NCBI GenBank assembly: GCA_963763135.1
Contig: CAVXNJ010000001.1
Coordinates: forward strand, 248,001-312,000
Origin: JANMZO01 sp963763135
GTDB lineage: Bacteria > Actinomycetota > Acidimicrobiia > Acidimicrobiales > JANYDT01
DNA: 64,000 nucleotides
Reading direction: 5' to 3'
The first letter of the stretch is position 1; every line of letters starts with the position of its first letter. This document shows positions 1 to 9,967 of this stretch, in pieces. Under the pieces are notes generated by a model. The model saw only the letters and a program-made list of their open reading frames with translations, made no database searches and was not told where the DNA came from. Both the position numbers and the translations under genes were made by a program.

Positions 1-3000
1 GCTCCCGTTGACGAGTGGCGCTCATCGAGCACCGCGCTTTCCGCGAAGTTCGTTCCATCGACGACCACGACGTAGCGACCGGCGAAGAGGTTCTCGAACA
101 GGTAGTAGCCGTCCGAATCGGTGGTGGCGGTAGCCAGTGCGGCTCCGGTCGGGGCTCCGCCGCCGTCTGCGGCGTACAGCTTCACCAGCACACCGGCGAT
201 CGGCAGTTCGTCGTTATCCATAAGACCGTCGTTGTCGAGGTCGAAGTAGATCCGGTTACCAAGCTCGTAGCGCTTGTTGAACCCGAAGTCGAGGGTCAGG
301 TTGGAACGACCGTCGACCGTTGTTTCCGGGCGCGAGCTTTGCACGTCGGATTCCAGTTTGGCTTCGGAGTCGATCTCATCGATCGTCATCATCACCGAGG
401 CAATGCCGTTCGGATCAACCGTTCCACCGGCGAGCGGCGTGTCGCGGCCGTTGTCATTACTGTCGCCATCGAGGTCCGCGTTGGACTCCTGGCTCACACC
501 GGTCGACGACACGTAACCCTCGAGTGGTCCGGATGCCGCGAAGTTCGACGATGCCACCACGACGACATAGTCATCGTCGGCCAGGTCGTCGAAACGGTAG
601 TAACCACCCGCGGCCGTCGTATCGGTGCCGAGCACCGAACCGGTCGGGTTGCCCGACAAATCGGCCTTGTAGAGCTTCACGACAACACCGTCAACGCCGG
701 CTTCGGAGCCGTTGATGGTTCCGGAGTTGTCGGCGTCGATCCATACACGGTTACCGATCGAGTAGCTCGGGTAGAAACCGAAGTCGATGGTGTGATCGTT
801 GGTGCCGGCGATGCCGGTGTTGAACGTCGCCGTCGCGCCATTCACGGAAACGACCGTGCCGTTCGAGTCGGAGTCGGTGTCCGTGGTATCCGGGGCAATA
901 GCCGGAGCCGTTGCCGTGGTCGTCTTGAATTCGCTGAGCGGTGACTGGCTTGCCGGGATCTTGATCACGTAGCCGTCGGTCATCGGCGTCAGCGCGGTGA
1001 GACCGTACTTCGCATCCCCTCGATTGGTGCCGGTGGCACTCGAGAACACGTAGTTGCCGTCCGCGTCGGTGGTGTCGGTCGCGATGAGCGTCGTTCCATC
1101 GGGCTGGTACAGCTCGACGACGACTCCCCCGAGTCCGGGTTCCGAGGCGCCTTGCTGCCCGTTGCGGTCAAGGTCGGCCCAAACCCGGTTACCGATTTCA
1201 ATCGGAGCCTCGTCACAGATCGCTTCGATGTCGCCCATGCCATTCGACTTTCCGAAGCCTTCGGGCGAGATCGTCGCATCGGCGTGATTGCAGATCGCCG
1301 TGAGGTCGAACTGCCAGGATTGGGTCCGGACGCCGGTTCCGTTGTCAAACCAGCCAACGCCCTGCGACCAGCAGTCCGACGGATCCATGATTGTGGTGGC
1401 CACCTGACCACTCGAGGGGATCGTCGCAAGGCCGCCTTCGCTCATGTTCTTGTGGTAGCTGACGCGCGGCGACGCCACAATTGCGCCCGAGGAGTCGTAG
1501 TTGTACTGAATCAGGTCGTCCTGGGTGTAGTACTCGCCCCCACCCGGTCCGTCATTCGTGTTGAACGACGTTTGCGCGGTTGAACGGACGCCACATGAGC
1601 CTCCCGACTCCAACGTCCAACTGCTCCCGTTCCAACAAGCCCGCAACGTGTCGCCCGCAGACTGGCTGCTGTAGCGGGTTCCGCTGGAGGTGTTGGTCGT
1701 CAGGCTGTTGTAACCCGTTTGGTCACCGTAGCGGTCACGCAGACCGAGAACCAGGTCCTGGCCGTCGAAGGCAATGTCTGACAGCATCGGTTGCGGCTTG
1801 TTCCAGGTCTCGCCCTCCGTATCGATCCATGCGTTGAAGGTCTCTCCACCCTGGCGGGCGAAGCTCACGTCGAACTGAGCGGCGTTCTGTACCCATGTTC
1901 CGGTTGCCGGGTTCAGCCGATGGATGGTGACCATCCGGTCCGAACAGACACCACCGGCGAACACTGAAGTTCCGCGAAGACCGATTCCCATCGGACGCCA
2001 CGAGGTGGGCGAGCAACCGGCCGGTGACGGAATATCGAACACGCCGATCTGCTGATCGCCCGGCACCGTATTGACGGTGGCCACCGATGAAGTTCCGGCA
2101 ACGTTCAGCCCGCCGGCGCGCGTGATCGGAATGGAGATCAATTGCTTTGTGAACATATCAACCGCGTACAGACGACGGTTGTCCACCGAGATGTCGATGT
2201 CGCCGAGGCTCATCTTGCCAACCTGGGCAAAGGCTGGTGCATCGTGGTTGTTGTAGGGCGTTGAGCTCAAGACATGGACGTCGGTGCCGGCATCAATGCC
2301 GTAGTCGGCCAGGTTGATGAAGACCGCACCGTTCTTGTAGATCGCGCCCGGTCCGCCATCGCCGAAACCGGCAAAGCGGCGCATGTACGCGCCGGCGAAC
2401 CAGCTCGTGGACGTCGGCTGATACGCCATGCCATAGGTCGCGCCGACCTGATTGAACGTGGCCTTGTTGGTGAATGGGGTCCAGTACGGGCCACCTTCGT
2501 AGCCGCGAGCGTCATTCGCGATCTGGAACACGGCGCTTCGGTTCGACGCAGCCTGGTCATCGCGGCCCATCGTGAAACAGGTAGTGACGTACTCGGGGTT
2601 GTTCTGGCAGTAGTCACCGAGAAGATCGATCGGAAGGTCGTTGCCAGCGCTGGGGCCGGCAATGATGCGGACCATGCTGCCCTTGTCCGCGGCACTCGCG
2701 CGCCCCGGCACGTAGTCGGTTGGAAGATTGGTGAACTCCATGCGCCATGGACCCACACCGGTCGGGGTGATGCTGTACGTGCCATTGCTCGTCGACGTGG
2801 TGGTTCCCGCCACCTGGTTCTTGCGGTTGTACAGCGTGACCGTAACGCCCTGGATGCCGGCCTCCGCCGGCGCAGCGTTGGTCCGAACACCATCGGGTTT
2901 GGTGTCCTGCCAGACCGTGCCGGTAACCGTCGAAGGCGGCACGACAGCTTGCGCTTGCGTGCTCCTCGTCGCTATCGGCATGCTGGTCACTGCCCCGAGC

Positions 3001-3068
3001 AGAGCTGCGACCACCGCAATCGCCCGCCCGGCGCTCAATCTCGATTTCGACTCTCCGCGAAGTGCCAT
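1..3068 (-). CDS. Secreted SdrD B-like repeat surface protein (3' end outside window)
   Basis: The frame is open from its ATG to the window edge, so about 1,022 residues are visible and the C-terminus is missing. A basic N-terminus (MALRGESKSR), a hydrophobic core at about residues 16-28 and an AQA site near residue 40 make a signal peptide. Next come a prealbumin-like domain (about 45-130), a roughly 450-residue beta-rich region, and at least three SdrD B-like modules starting near residues 625, 770 and 935 with GNRVWADLDRNGQ, GNRVWIDADNSG and GNRIYFDLDNDG. The Asp/Asn-rich loops resemble the calcium-binding loops of staphylococcal Sdr proteins. The likely role is adhesion or a cell-surface stalk; whether it carries a sorting signal cannot be seen. 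The start is preceded by a GGGAAG-type ribosome site. Domain family is clear; the biological role is inferred. Confidence 0.85.
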   Translation of the reverse strand, partial: MALRGESKSRLSAGRAIAVVAALLGAVTSMPIATRSTQAQAVVPPSTVTGTVWQDTKPDGVRTNAAPAEAGIQGVTVTLYNRKNQVAGTTTSTSNGTYSITPTGVGPWRMEFTNLPTDYVPGRASAADKGSMVRIIAGPSAGNDLPIDLLGDYCQNNPEYVTTCFTMGRDDQAASNRSAVFQIANDARGYEGGPYWTPFTNKATFNQVGATYGMAYQPTSTSWFAGAYMRRFAGFGDGGPGAIYKNGAVFINLADYGIDAGTDVHVLSSTPYNNHDAPAFAQVGKMSLGDIDISVDNRRLYAVDMFTKQLISIPITRAGGLNVAGTSSVATVNTVPGDQQIGVFDIPSPAGCSPTSWRPMGIGLRGTSVFAGGVCSDRMVTIHRLNPATGTWVQNAAQFDVSFARQGGETFNAWIDTEGETWNKPQPMLSDIAFDGQDLVLGLRDRYGDQTGYNSLTTNTSSGTRYSSQSAGDTLRACWNGSSWTLESGGSCGVRSTAQTSFNTNDGPGGGEYYTQDDLIQYNYDSSGAIVASPRVSYHKNMSEGGLATIPSSGQVATTIMDPSDCWSQGVGWFDNGTGVRTQSWQFDLTAICNHADATISPEGFGKSNGMGDIEAICDEAPIEIGNRVWADLDRNGQQGASEPGLGGVVVELYQPDGTTLIATDTTDADGNYVFSSATGTNRGDAKYGLTALTPMTDGYVIKIPASQSPLSEFKTTTATAPAIAPDTTDTDSDSNGTVVSVNGATATFNTGIAGTNDHTIDFGFYPSYSIGNRVWIDADNSGTINGSEAGVDGVVVKLYKADLSGNPTGSVLGTDTTAAGGYYRFDDLADDDYVVVVASSNFAASGPLEGYVSSTGVSQESNADLDGDSNDNGRDTPLAGGTVDPNGIASVMMTIDEIDSEAKLESDVQSSRPETTVDGRSNLTLDFGFNKRYELGNRIYFDLDNDGLMDNDELPIAGVLVKLYAADGGGAPTGAALATATTDSDGYYLFENLFAGRYVVVVDGTNFAESAVLDERHSSTG

Positions 3069-3419
3069 GAAGTTTTCTTCCCTTTTTCGTGCGTAGACCG
3101 TTCTTTGGCCACGTCGCTGCTCACGGTCGGCGGGAAATGCGACAATCTGACGAATTCGACTGAACAACCACTCAGTGTTGTCGTCGCCACCACACTTAGT
3201 GCTGGTAATGAACCTTGGGTTAGCGAAATGTCAATCAACGGCACGACATTGGAAGGAACCTGCGTTTGACTACCCGCGTTCCCGTTCGAACGGGGCTTTG
3301 GTCTCGTCCATCACCGCCGATCGGCACCGAATAACGGAAGTGAATCCTGCGAGCATGGACTCGGTCAGCCTGACCCCTGATCAGCATGACCTTTATCAGC
3401 ACCGACATAGGAGGATCTG
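3069..3419. other. Divergent intergenic region between surface protein and MBL gene
   Basis: No credible gene. It must hold promoters for both flanking genes. It contains a perfect 14-bp palindrome, CCCGTTCGAACGGG (3281-3294), with a TTGACT box just before it (3266-3271), a possible operator or promoter. A strong AGGAGG ribosome site sits at the right-hand end, just before the MBL start. Confidence 0.5.
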
Positions 3420-4943
3420 ATGACGAGTCGCAGCAGACGAAACCGCCATCGCAAACCGTCAACGAAGCCGTTGCGTACTAAGCGCACTGATTATTCTGAG
3501 ATGCGGTCAACTCCGACCGAACGTTCCGAACAATCCGATGCACCGAGGACCCCACATCGGCCGTCGATGCGGTTTCTCGGAGCGACGCAGACGGTGACGG
3601 GGAGTCGGTTTCTCCTCGACACCGGTCGGTCCCGGGTTCTGTTCGATTGCGGTGTCTTCCAAGGGGAGAAAGAACTTCGACTTCGCAACTGGGAGCCCTT
3701 TCCGGTCAACCCGAAACACATAGACGCCGTGGTGATCTCTCATGCGCACCTGGACCATGTGGGCTATCTGCCAGCCCTTATCCGAGCGGGATTCCACGGA
3801 AAGGTTCACGCCACGATCGGTACCTTCGAACTGGCCAAGATCGTGTTGACGGATTCCGCCCGACTCCAGGAGGAAGACGCGGCGTTCGCGAACCGGGTCG
3901 GCTCCTCGAAGCACCATCCGGCCCTCCCCCTGTACACCGAAGCTGATTCGGAGGAGGCGATTCGCCGATTCGAGACCCATCCGTTCGGTCGTCAGATTTC
4001 GGTGACCGATGACGTGACGATCGAGTTCCATCGGTCCGGACACATCCTTGGTTCATCGTGGATCTTGATTCACGTGCCCGGATACGCACCGGTTGCATTC
4101 AGTGGCGACCTCGGCCGTGAAAGCCATCCGCTTCTCCGTCCACCGGAACCATTGGAGTCGGTCGAGAGTCTTCTGATCGAGTCGACATACGGAAACCGAA
4201 CGCACGATACCGAGGACCCGGTGAAGCTTCTTGGTGAAGCGATTGCCCGAACCTCAGCCAGGGGTGGCACGGTGATTATCCCGTCGTTTGCGGTCGACCG
4301 GACCGAGGTTGTGCTCATGCACCTCCGCCATTTGAAACAGAATGGATCGATACCCGACCTACCCATCTTCGTCGACTCACCGATGGCCCTCGAAGGACTG
4401 CGGGTGTACCGTCGGGCCGTTGCTGAACGGTGGCCCGAACTTCGGGTGGAGAACATCGAGGACGGCGATCCCTTCGGTATGGACGACGTGACGGAGGTCC
4501 GGACCGTCGAAGATTCGAAGGCGATCAACGATGTCCGCTACCCGTCGATCATCATCGCCGGATCGGGGATGGCCACCGGCGGACGGGTGCTCCACCATCT
4601 GAAGTATCGGCTGCCCGACAGCCGCAACGCCGTGGTGATCGTCGGGTATCAGGTTCCCGGATCCCGCGGCCGTCAACTCGTCGACGGAGCTCGCGAACTC
4701 AAGATGTTCGGCGAATACATCGACGTCCTCGCCGAGATCGTCAACGTGCCCGGGCTCAGCGTGCACGCCGACCGCAACGAACTCATCGGCTGGCTACGCA
4801 CCGCCCCCAGCCCACCCACAACGACATATGTCATTCACGGTGAGAAGGAGGCTTCCGAGAGCCTCCGCGATGCAATCCGTTCGGAGATCGGAAGTCGGGC
4901 GGTCGTGCCCCAGCCAGGCGAAATCGTGTTCATCACCCAGTGA
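3420..4943 (+). CDS. MBL-fold beta-CASP metallo-hydrolase (RNA-processing type)
   Basis: A 507-residue protein of the metallo-beta-lactamase/beta-CASP group, whose bacterial members are mostly ribonucleases. The zinc motif HAHLDH is at about residues 108-113, followed by GHILGSSW (about 206) and the motif-4 Asp in SGDLGRE (about 229). The beta-CASP part shows SGMATGGRVLHHL, and the C-terminal RMMBL-type motif is SVHAD (about 449). The conserved fold starts only at MRFLGATQTVTGSRF near residue 50. The first 50 residues are Arg/Lys/Ser-rich and may be a nucleic-acid-binding tail. AGGAGG five bases before the ATG fixes this start despite the long tail. It could be an RNase or a general MBL hydrolase; the substrate is not readable. 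It is convergent with the PEP synthase gene. Confidence 0.85.
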   Translation: MTSRSRRNRHRKPSTKPLRTKRTDYSEMRSTPTERSEQSDAPRTPHRPSMRFLGATQTVTGSRFLLDTGRSRVLFDCGVFQGEKELRLRNWEPFPVNPKHIDAVVISHAHLDHVGYLPALIRAGFHGKVHATIGTFELAKIVLTDSARLQEEDAAFANRVGSSKHHPALPLYTEADSEEAIRRFETHPFGRQISVTDDVTIEFHRSGHILGSSWILIHVPGYAPVAFSGDLGRESHPLLRPPEPLESVESLLIESTYGNRTHDTEDPVKLLGEAIARTSARGGTVIIPSFAVDRTEVVLMHLRHLKQNGSIPDLPIFVDSPMALEGLRVYRRAVAERWPELRVENIEDGDPFGMDDVTEVRTVEDSKAINDVRYPSIIIAGSGMATGGRVLHHLKYRLPDSRNAVVIVGYQVPGSRGRQLVDGARELKMFGEYIDVLAEIVNVPGLSVHADRNELIGWLRTAPSPPTTTYVIHGEKEASESLRDAIRSEIGSRAVVPQPGEIVFITQ

Positions 4944-4960
4944 CGGCACGGCAAGACAGC

Positions 4961-5005
4961 GAAGCGGTGTTCCTAAGCACACATAGGAGCTGGGAACACC
5001 GCTTC
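4961..5005. terminator. Bidirectional terminator hairpin
   Basis: A perfect 13-bp stem, GAAGCGGTGTTCC against GGAACACCGCTTC, with a 19-nt loop lies between the stop codons of two convergent genes. There is no long T tract. Confidence 0.65.
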
Positions 5006-5037
5006 ACACACATGCACGGCCGACGAGCGGCGCTGGC

Positions 5038-7422
5038 TCAACTTCGGCCCATGGCCCGTTCGAGCAGCAGACGACGTTCCGCCGATGCAATGATTCGACG
5101 AGTGGCGCTCGCCGCGCTCGGGTCAACCGACACTGAGGTGATGCCAAACCGAACAAGGTGCTCAGCGAACGCCGGCCGATTCGAAGGAGCCTGACCGCAC
5201 AACGAAGCGGTCAGCCCGTGTTTACGGGCCTCGGAGATTATGGTCTCAATGGTTCCGAGCACCGCCGCGTCTTCCTCGTCAAACAGCTCGGCGCACACAT
5301 CGGAATCGCGGTCAACGCCGAGCACGAGCTGCGTGAGATCGTTCGAGCCGATAGAAACGCCGTCGATTCCGAGATTGGCGTAGTCGCCGATTCGGTAGGC
5401 GACCGACGGAACTTCCGCCATGACCCAACGTTTCAGCCCACGCTGGCTTCCGAGCGGGCTGGCGTCGATCATGTCGAGGCAGGCTTCAAGCTCCCACATC
5501 GTGCGGACGAACGGGATCATCACGTGGAGATTCGGGGTCTGTTCGCGTACCCGAGCCAACATCCGAAGTTCGAGTTCGAACAACTCCGGATCCTTCACAT
5601 AGCGGTAGCACCCTCGATACCCGATCATCGGATTGTGCTCCTCGGGTTCGAAGTCCGCGCCACCTTCGAGGCCCCGGAACTCATTCGTTCGAAAATCGTA
5701 GGTCCGGTAGATCACCGGTCGCGGGGCGAAGGCCGTCGTGATGCGAAGTAGGGAAGCAGCCATTTTGGTGATGAAATCCTCGCCATGTCCCTCCGCCAAC
5801 AGCTTCTTCGGATGCACTCCGCCCAAAGCGTCGGTGAGCATGAACTCGGCGCGGAGGAGACCGACGCCGTCGACGTCGAGCGCGGCGGCCGTTTCAGCCT
5901 GTTCCGGAAGCGCAACGTTCACGTACAGCAACGTTCCGATCGCCTCGCCGGCCGTCGGAACAGCCGCTTCCGGAGCATTGCCTCTTGATACGACAGACGA
6001 CACCGGACCGGTTGGTGACGGCGCGGGCACGGCACCGGAGAGAATCCGTCCGGTCCGGCCGTCAATTGTGACGAGCTGTCCGGTCGAAAGCATGGTCGTG
6101 GCGTTACGCGCACCGACGATGCAGGGGACGCCCATCTCGCGGCTCAGAATCGCGGCGTGGCACGTCGCCCCACCGGACTCCGTCACGATTGCACCGGCCC
6201 GGTGCATCGTCGGCGCCCAGTCCGGGTTGGTCACCGGCGCCACGAGGATCTCGCCAGGGAGGAGCGCCGCACCCTCGCTCGGTGACTGCAGCACGCGGAC
6301 GATACCGCTCCGGATTCCGGGCGAGACACCGAGGCCGCGCAGAAGCAGCGTCGGTTCGACCGATGCCGCTGCCCCGTTCGAATCGCCAGCCGAGGTGGTC
6401 GACGGCGCGGGCTCGTTCTGTGACGCAACCACCTCCACGGCACCCTTGGCCTCGGATGGGCCGAGGGCAGTCACCGGACGAGCCTGCAACAGATACAGCC
6501 GTCCGTTGGCAAAGGCCCATTCGATGTCCATCGGGACCGAGTAGTGCGTCTCGATGGTCATCGCCATCCGGGCGACGTCGAGCACCTCATCGTCGGTGAG
6601 CACCCGGTGTTCAGTGTCGGACGGGTCAAGTGGAAGCGTCCGATCGTGCCCGTCGGGGCCGCGCACGATCTTGGTCGTCTTGTGCCCAATATGAACACTT
6701 ACGATTTTGGGGCCAACCTTGGCCACGGTGTACGTATCGGGCTCCACCCGTCCACTGACGACGATCTCACCCTGCCCGTACGCAGCCTCCACCACGACCT
6801 CGTCGCGGTCCCCCGTGATGGGGTTCATCGAGAACGCAATTCCGGCCCGTTCCGAGTCGATCATGTGTTGAACAACGACGGCGATCGCCGGTTCATCAGG
6901 AATGTGTTGCGAACGCCGGTAGTCGAGTGCTCGAACCACGTATGCCGAGGCCCAGCAGTCCCGCGTGGCGGAAAGAAGCTCTTCGACTCCACGGACGTTC
7001 ATGAAACTCCGGTGGATTCCGGCAAACGATGTCGCCGCCGTGTCTTCGCCCGGGGCCGATGAACGCACCGCCACGAACGGAGCCGCCTCTCCTGTTCGGG
7101 CCGACAGATCGGTATACCGTCGAGCGAGATCATCTCGCAGCCACTGGGGAATTTCGATGGAGCTGACAATCGAGATCAGTTGCGCGGACGCGGTTTCCAG
7201 GTCGGGTTGTTTGTCGGGCAGTAGCACCGAGTCGATAAGCGCGCGTACTGATGGGCGCAGACCTGTTTCATCAAGCACCTGAAGATACGTCGCCGCGGTG
7301 ACCACGAAGCCCGGCGGAACGGGCAGACCGACTCCCGTCAACTCACCGAGACCGGCGCCTTTGCCACCAACGAGGGGTACATCGCTGCGCCCCAATTCTT
7401 CAAACCAGGCAATAGGTCCCAT
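5038..7422 (-). CDS. ppsA: Phosphoenolpyruvate synthase
   Basis: Converts pyruvate and ATP to PEP, AMP and phosphate, feeding gluconeogenesis. The protein is 794 residues, the usual length. The ATP-grasp/PPDK N-terminal domain begins VGGKGAGLGELTGVGLPVPPGF. The swivel domain carries GGATCHAAILSREMG with the phospho-accepting His at residue 422. The C-terminal PEP/pyruvate TIM barrel has SIGSNDLTQLVLGVDRD and a late Cys (ASLCGQAPS). AAGGAGA lies just upstream of the ATG. It is transcribed alone. Alternative: a PPDK-like paralogue, but domain order and length favour PpsA. Confidence 0.93.
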   Translation of the reverse strand: MGPIAWFEELGRSDVPLVGGKGAGLGELTGVGLPVPPGFVVTAATYLQVLDETGLRPSVRALIDSVLLPDKQPDLETASAQLISIVSSIEIPQWLRDDLARRYTDLSARTGEAAPFVAVRSSAPGEDTAATSFAGIHRSFMNVRGVEELLSATRDCWASAYVVRALDYRRSQHIPDEPAIAVVVQHMIDSERAGIAFSMNPITGDRDEVVVEAAYGQGEIVVSGRVEPDTYTVAKVGPKIVSVHIGHKTTKIVRGPDGHDRTLPLDPSDTEHRVLTDDEVLDVARMAMTIETHYSVPMDIEWAFANGRLYLLQARPVTALGPSEAKGAVEVVASQNEPAPSTTSAGDSNGAAASVEPTLLLRGLGVSPGIRSGIVRVLQSPSEGAALLPGEILVAPVTNPDWAPTMHRAGAIVTESGGATCHAAILSREMGVPCIVGARNATTMLSTGQLVTIDGRTGRILSGAVPAPSPTGPVSSVVSRGNAPEAAVPTAGEAIGTLLYVNVALPEQAETAAALDVDGVGLLRAEFMLTDALGGVHPKKLLAEGHGEDFITKMAASLLRITTAFAPRPVIYRTYDFRTNEFRGLEGGADFEPEEHNPMIGYRGCYRYVKDPELFELELRMLARVREQTPNLHVMIPFVRTMWELEACLDMIDASPLGSQRGLKRWVMAEVPSVAYRIGDYANLGIDGVSIGSNDLTQLVLGVDRDSDVCAELFDEEDAAVLGTIETIISEARKHGLTASLCGQAPSNRPAFAEHLVRFGITSVSVDPSAASATRRIIASAERRLLLERAMGRS

Positions 7423-7572
7423 GATGGTTCTCCTTAGCTGTTGGGCTCATTGTGCCCATGCAGCAGCTGGCCTCCTAGTGTCGAAGGTCGTGCGGCAACG
7501 GGCCCACCGGCCGTGGCGAGTAGACCCTTCGAGGCGGCAACCTGAAGGAGACAACGAAAGGAAGGGTTGACG

Positions 7573-7833
7573 ATGGAAGTACTCTTGGCACCTGAAGAAA
7601 CCGAAACCCTGCTGGAGGTACTGCGCTCGTACAGCGCAGATCTTCGAATGGAGATTGTCGACACTGACAACCCCGTGTACAAGCGCCCGTTGAAGCACCA
7701 ACGTGAGGTCATCGATACGATCGTCGAAAAGCTCCACTCAGCGACCGCCGGCAGTCCGGATGCATCCGCTGAGGGCTCCAATCAGACCGGAGCGACCGAG
7801 CGGGTATCGCTACGGGTGGTTGCCGTCTGGTAG
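7573..7833 (+). CDS. Small hypothetical protein before acyl-CoA ligase
   Basis: An 86-residue acidic, helical protein (starts MEVLLAPEETETLLEVLRSY). I do not recognise the family. A TTG six bases earlier is also in frame, but AGGAAGGG sits at the right distance (6 nt) for the ATG. It lies 125 bp upstream of the long-chain acyl-CoA ligase on the same strand, with a strong hairpin in between, so the two may be only partly co-transcribed. No signal peptide or membrane segment. Confidence 0.6.
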   Translation: MEVLLAPEETETLLEVLRSYSADLRMEIVDTDNPVYKRPLKHQREVIDTIVEKLHSATAGSPDASAEGSNQTGATERVSLRVVAVW

Positions 7834-7856
7834 GCACGGAGTCCGGACCAGTGCCG

Positions 7857-7910
7857 TAGGAGGAGAGGCAGGAACGTCCCCGAACGAAGGGACTTCCGCC
7901 CCTCCTTTCT
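7857..7910 (+). terminator. Imperfect long hairpin, possible terminator or attenuator
   Basis: The arms around GTCCC/GGGAC extend outward through GGAA/TTCC, GGC/GCC and AGGAGG/CCTCCT with single-base bulges, ending in CCTCCTTTCT. A second small hairpin (GTGCCC-GACC-GGGCAC) follows at 7911-7926. Both sit between the small ORF and the ligase gene. Confidence 0.45.
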
Positions 7911-7958
7911 GTGCCCGACCGGGCACACCATGAGGTACCTGCATTTAGGAGCTGTCAC

Positions 7959-9896
7959 GTGTCATTGAATTCTTCTGCAGAGCAGACGCCGAACGCTTCG
8001 GCCGATCAGGGGCTGACCCCTGGGACCACGGGTGCCGACACGCTCGTACGACGATTTCGCGACACGATCGCGGCGCAACCCGACAAGATCGCCTTTCGTT
8101 CGCACAGCATCAAGACCGTCGAACACGATGGCGGCTGGGGAACGATGCGTTGGGAGATCTACGGGCAGATGGTCGAACGTTTGGCCGCGACTCTGCTCGG
8201 TTGGCACGTTCGTCCGGGGGACCGTGTCGCTCTCCTGTCGGAGAACCGGTGGGAGTGGCACGTCACCGACATGGCAACAATGATGGTGGGCGCGGTTACC
8301 GTACCGATCTATCCGACGAGTTCTCCGGCGCAGATCGCTTTCATTCTTGAGCACGCAGGGGTCGAACTCTGTGTGCTGTCGGGACCGGAACAATGGTCGA
8401 AGCTGGCGAGTGTCGCAACGCAGGTACCAACGCTTTCCAAAGTCGTCGCATTCGAATCCCGCGTCGTTGACGAAAAACCGCCCGTGGCGACTCCCGGGTC
8501 AGCAGCCCATTCGCTGACGGTCGTGCCGTGGTCCGACGCCCTGGCTGAAGACGTCGAGTTTGAGCCACGTCTTCAGATGGTGAGGGCTGCCGCCGATGCG
8601 GTGCAGCCCGACGATCTGGCCACGATCGTCTACACGAGCGGCACGACCGGCACGCCTAAAGGCGTCCTGCTGTCACATCGCAACATTACGGCGACCATCG
8701 ACATGATCGAGGCGGTTGTGCCGCTCGGGCCTGACGATCGATTCCTGTCGTTTCTCCCGTTGAGCCACATTGCGGAACGAGTCGTCAGCCACTTCGGGCA
8801 GATCGCCAGCCGCGGCGAGACGTGGTTCGCGAGGAGCTACAGCACAGTCGCGCAAGACATCCTCGACTGTCGCCCAACCGTGTTCTTCGCCGTGCCTCGT
8901 GTCTGGGAGAAGATCCGTGACTCCGTTCAGGTCGCCGAGCACGACATCCATGGAGCGAAACGCGTGTTGCTCGAGAAGTACCACGAGAGTGCTCAGGAGC
9001 ACTTCGAGGCGATGGCCACTCACTCCGAGCAGGGGCTCCTTCCCCGCTTGGAGTTCGGAGCCCTCGACCGGGTCATCGGCCATCAGATCCGCGAGAAACT
9101 GGGCCTCGACCACGCGCGCGCCATGTTTTCAGGTGCCGCCCCCATCGATCCACGGTTGCTCGAGTGGCTCCGGGGGCTCGGCCTCGACGTGGGCGAGGTC
9201 TACGGCCAAACAGAGGTGTGCGGACCCACGAGCATCACGCCGCTCGGCGCCTCACGGATCGGCACCGCAGGAAAGCCGATCCCCGGCCTCGAGGCCAAGC
9301 TCGCACCCGACTCCGAGATATTGGTGCGCGGCCCCAACGTGACCGCCGGCTACTACCGGAATGAAGAAGCGACCCGGGAGCTCTTTGACGACGACGGTTG
9401 GATGAAGAGCGGAGATCTCGGTTCGATCGATGACGACGGATACTTGCGAATCACCGGTCGCAAGAAGGACCTGATGAAGACCGCTCAGGGGAAATACATC
9501 GCGCCGCAGGAGCTTGAACTCCGGTTGCGCTCGGCGCGGTTCATCGGCAACGCGGTCATCGTCGCCGATGGTCGACCGTTCGTGTCGGCCCTCTTGACGC
9601 TGAATCCTGAAGCGGTCGGACCGTGGGCCGAGCATCGTGGGAAACCGTGGTCTCTTGAAGCCCTGTCGGTCGACCCCGATCTGCTTGCCGAAGTCCGGAC
9701 GGAAATCGCTTCGATCAACGCGCAGGTGAGCCCGCCCGAACAAATCAGACGCTGGCGGATTCTTCCCCGCGACCTGACGCTCACGGACGGCGAAATCACA
9801 CCGACACTCAAAGTCGTGCGGCCGGCGGTGATGGCGCATTTCGCCAATGAGATCGAGGCGATCTACCGGAGAGCGAACGACTCCGCCGACCAGTGA
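7959..9896 (+). CDS. Long-chain fatty-acid--CoA ligase (FadD15-like)
   Basis: A 645-residue ANL-superfamily enzyme that activates fatty acids to acyl-CoA through an acyl-adenylate. The P-loop motif is IVYTSGTTGTPKG, and later motifs include YGQTE and GWMKSGDLGSIDDDGYLRI, then GRKKDLMKTAQGKYI with the C-terminal catalytic Lys region. The length and the GKYI-type ending match the long-chain (FACL) subgroup. The GTG start is chosen because AGGAG lies seven bases upstream. The next gene is a WS/DGAT acyltransferase 71 bp downstream, so the product acyl-CoA may feed storage-lipid synthesis. Confidence 0.88.
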   Translation: MSLNSSAEQTPNASADQGLTPGTTGADTLVRRFRDTIAAQPDKIAFRSHSIKTVEHDGGWGTMRWEIYGQMVERLAATLLGWHVRPGDRVALLSENRWEWHVTDMATMMVGAVTVPIYPTSSPAQIAFILEHAGVELCVLSGPEQWSKLASVATQVPTLSKVVAFESRVVDEKPPVATPGSAAHSLTVVPWSDALAEDVEFEPRLQMVRAAADAVQPDDLATIVYTSGTTGTPKGVLLSHRNITATIDMIEAVVPLGPDDRFLSFLPLSHIAERVVSHFGQIASRGETWFARSYSTVAQDILDCRPTVFFAVPRVWEKIRDSVQVAEHDIHGAKRVLLEKYHESAQEHFEAMATHSEQGLLPRLEFGALDRVIGHQIREKLGLDHARAMFSGAAPIDPRLLEWLRGLGLDVGEVYGQTEVCGPTSITPLGASRIGTAGKPIPGLEAKLAPDSEILVRGPNVTAGYYRNEEATRELFDDDGWMKSGDLGSIDDDGYLRITGRKKDLMKTAQGKYIAPQELELRLRSARFIGNAVIVADGRPFVSALLTLNPEAVGPWAEHRGKPWSLEALSVDPDLLAEVRTEIASINAQVSPPEQIRRWRILPRDLTLTDGEITPTLKVVRPAVMAHFANEIEAIYRRANDSADQ

Positions 9897-9912
9897 CGAC
9901 CGCCGACCGATG

Positions 9913-9953
9913 ATCGATGACCCTCTTCGTTGACCGATGTCCCTCTTCGTTGA
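9913..9953 (+). repeat. 20-bp tandem duplication before WS/DGAT
   Basis: Two adjacent near-identical 20-bp units share the core GATGNCCCTCTTCGTTGA. The unit length is not a multiple of three and each unit contains an ATG, so it confuses start-site choice for the downstream gene. Confidence 0.75.
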
Positions 9954-9967
9954 AAGACCTGTTGAAG

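Noticed and set aside
15..944. 309-residue plus-strand frame
   Set aside because: Antisense of the SdrD-like gene, whose frame is continuous and has clear domains.
2274..3269. 331-residue plus-strand frame
   Set aside because: Shadow of the SdrD-like gene; Arg/Val-rich without domains.
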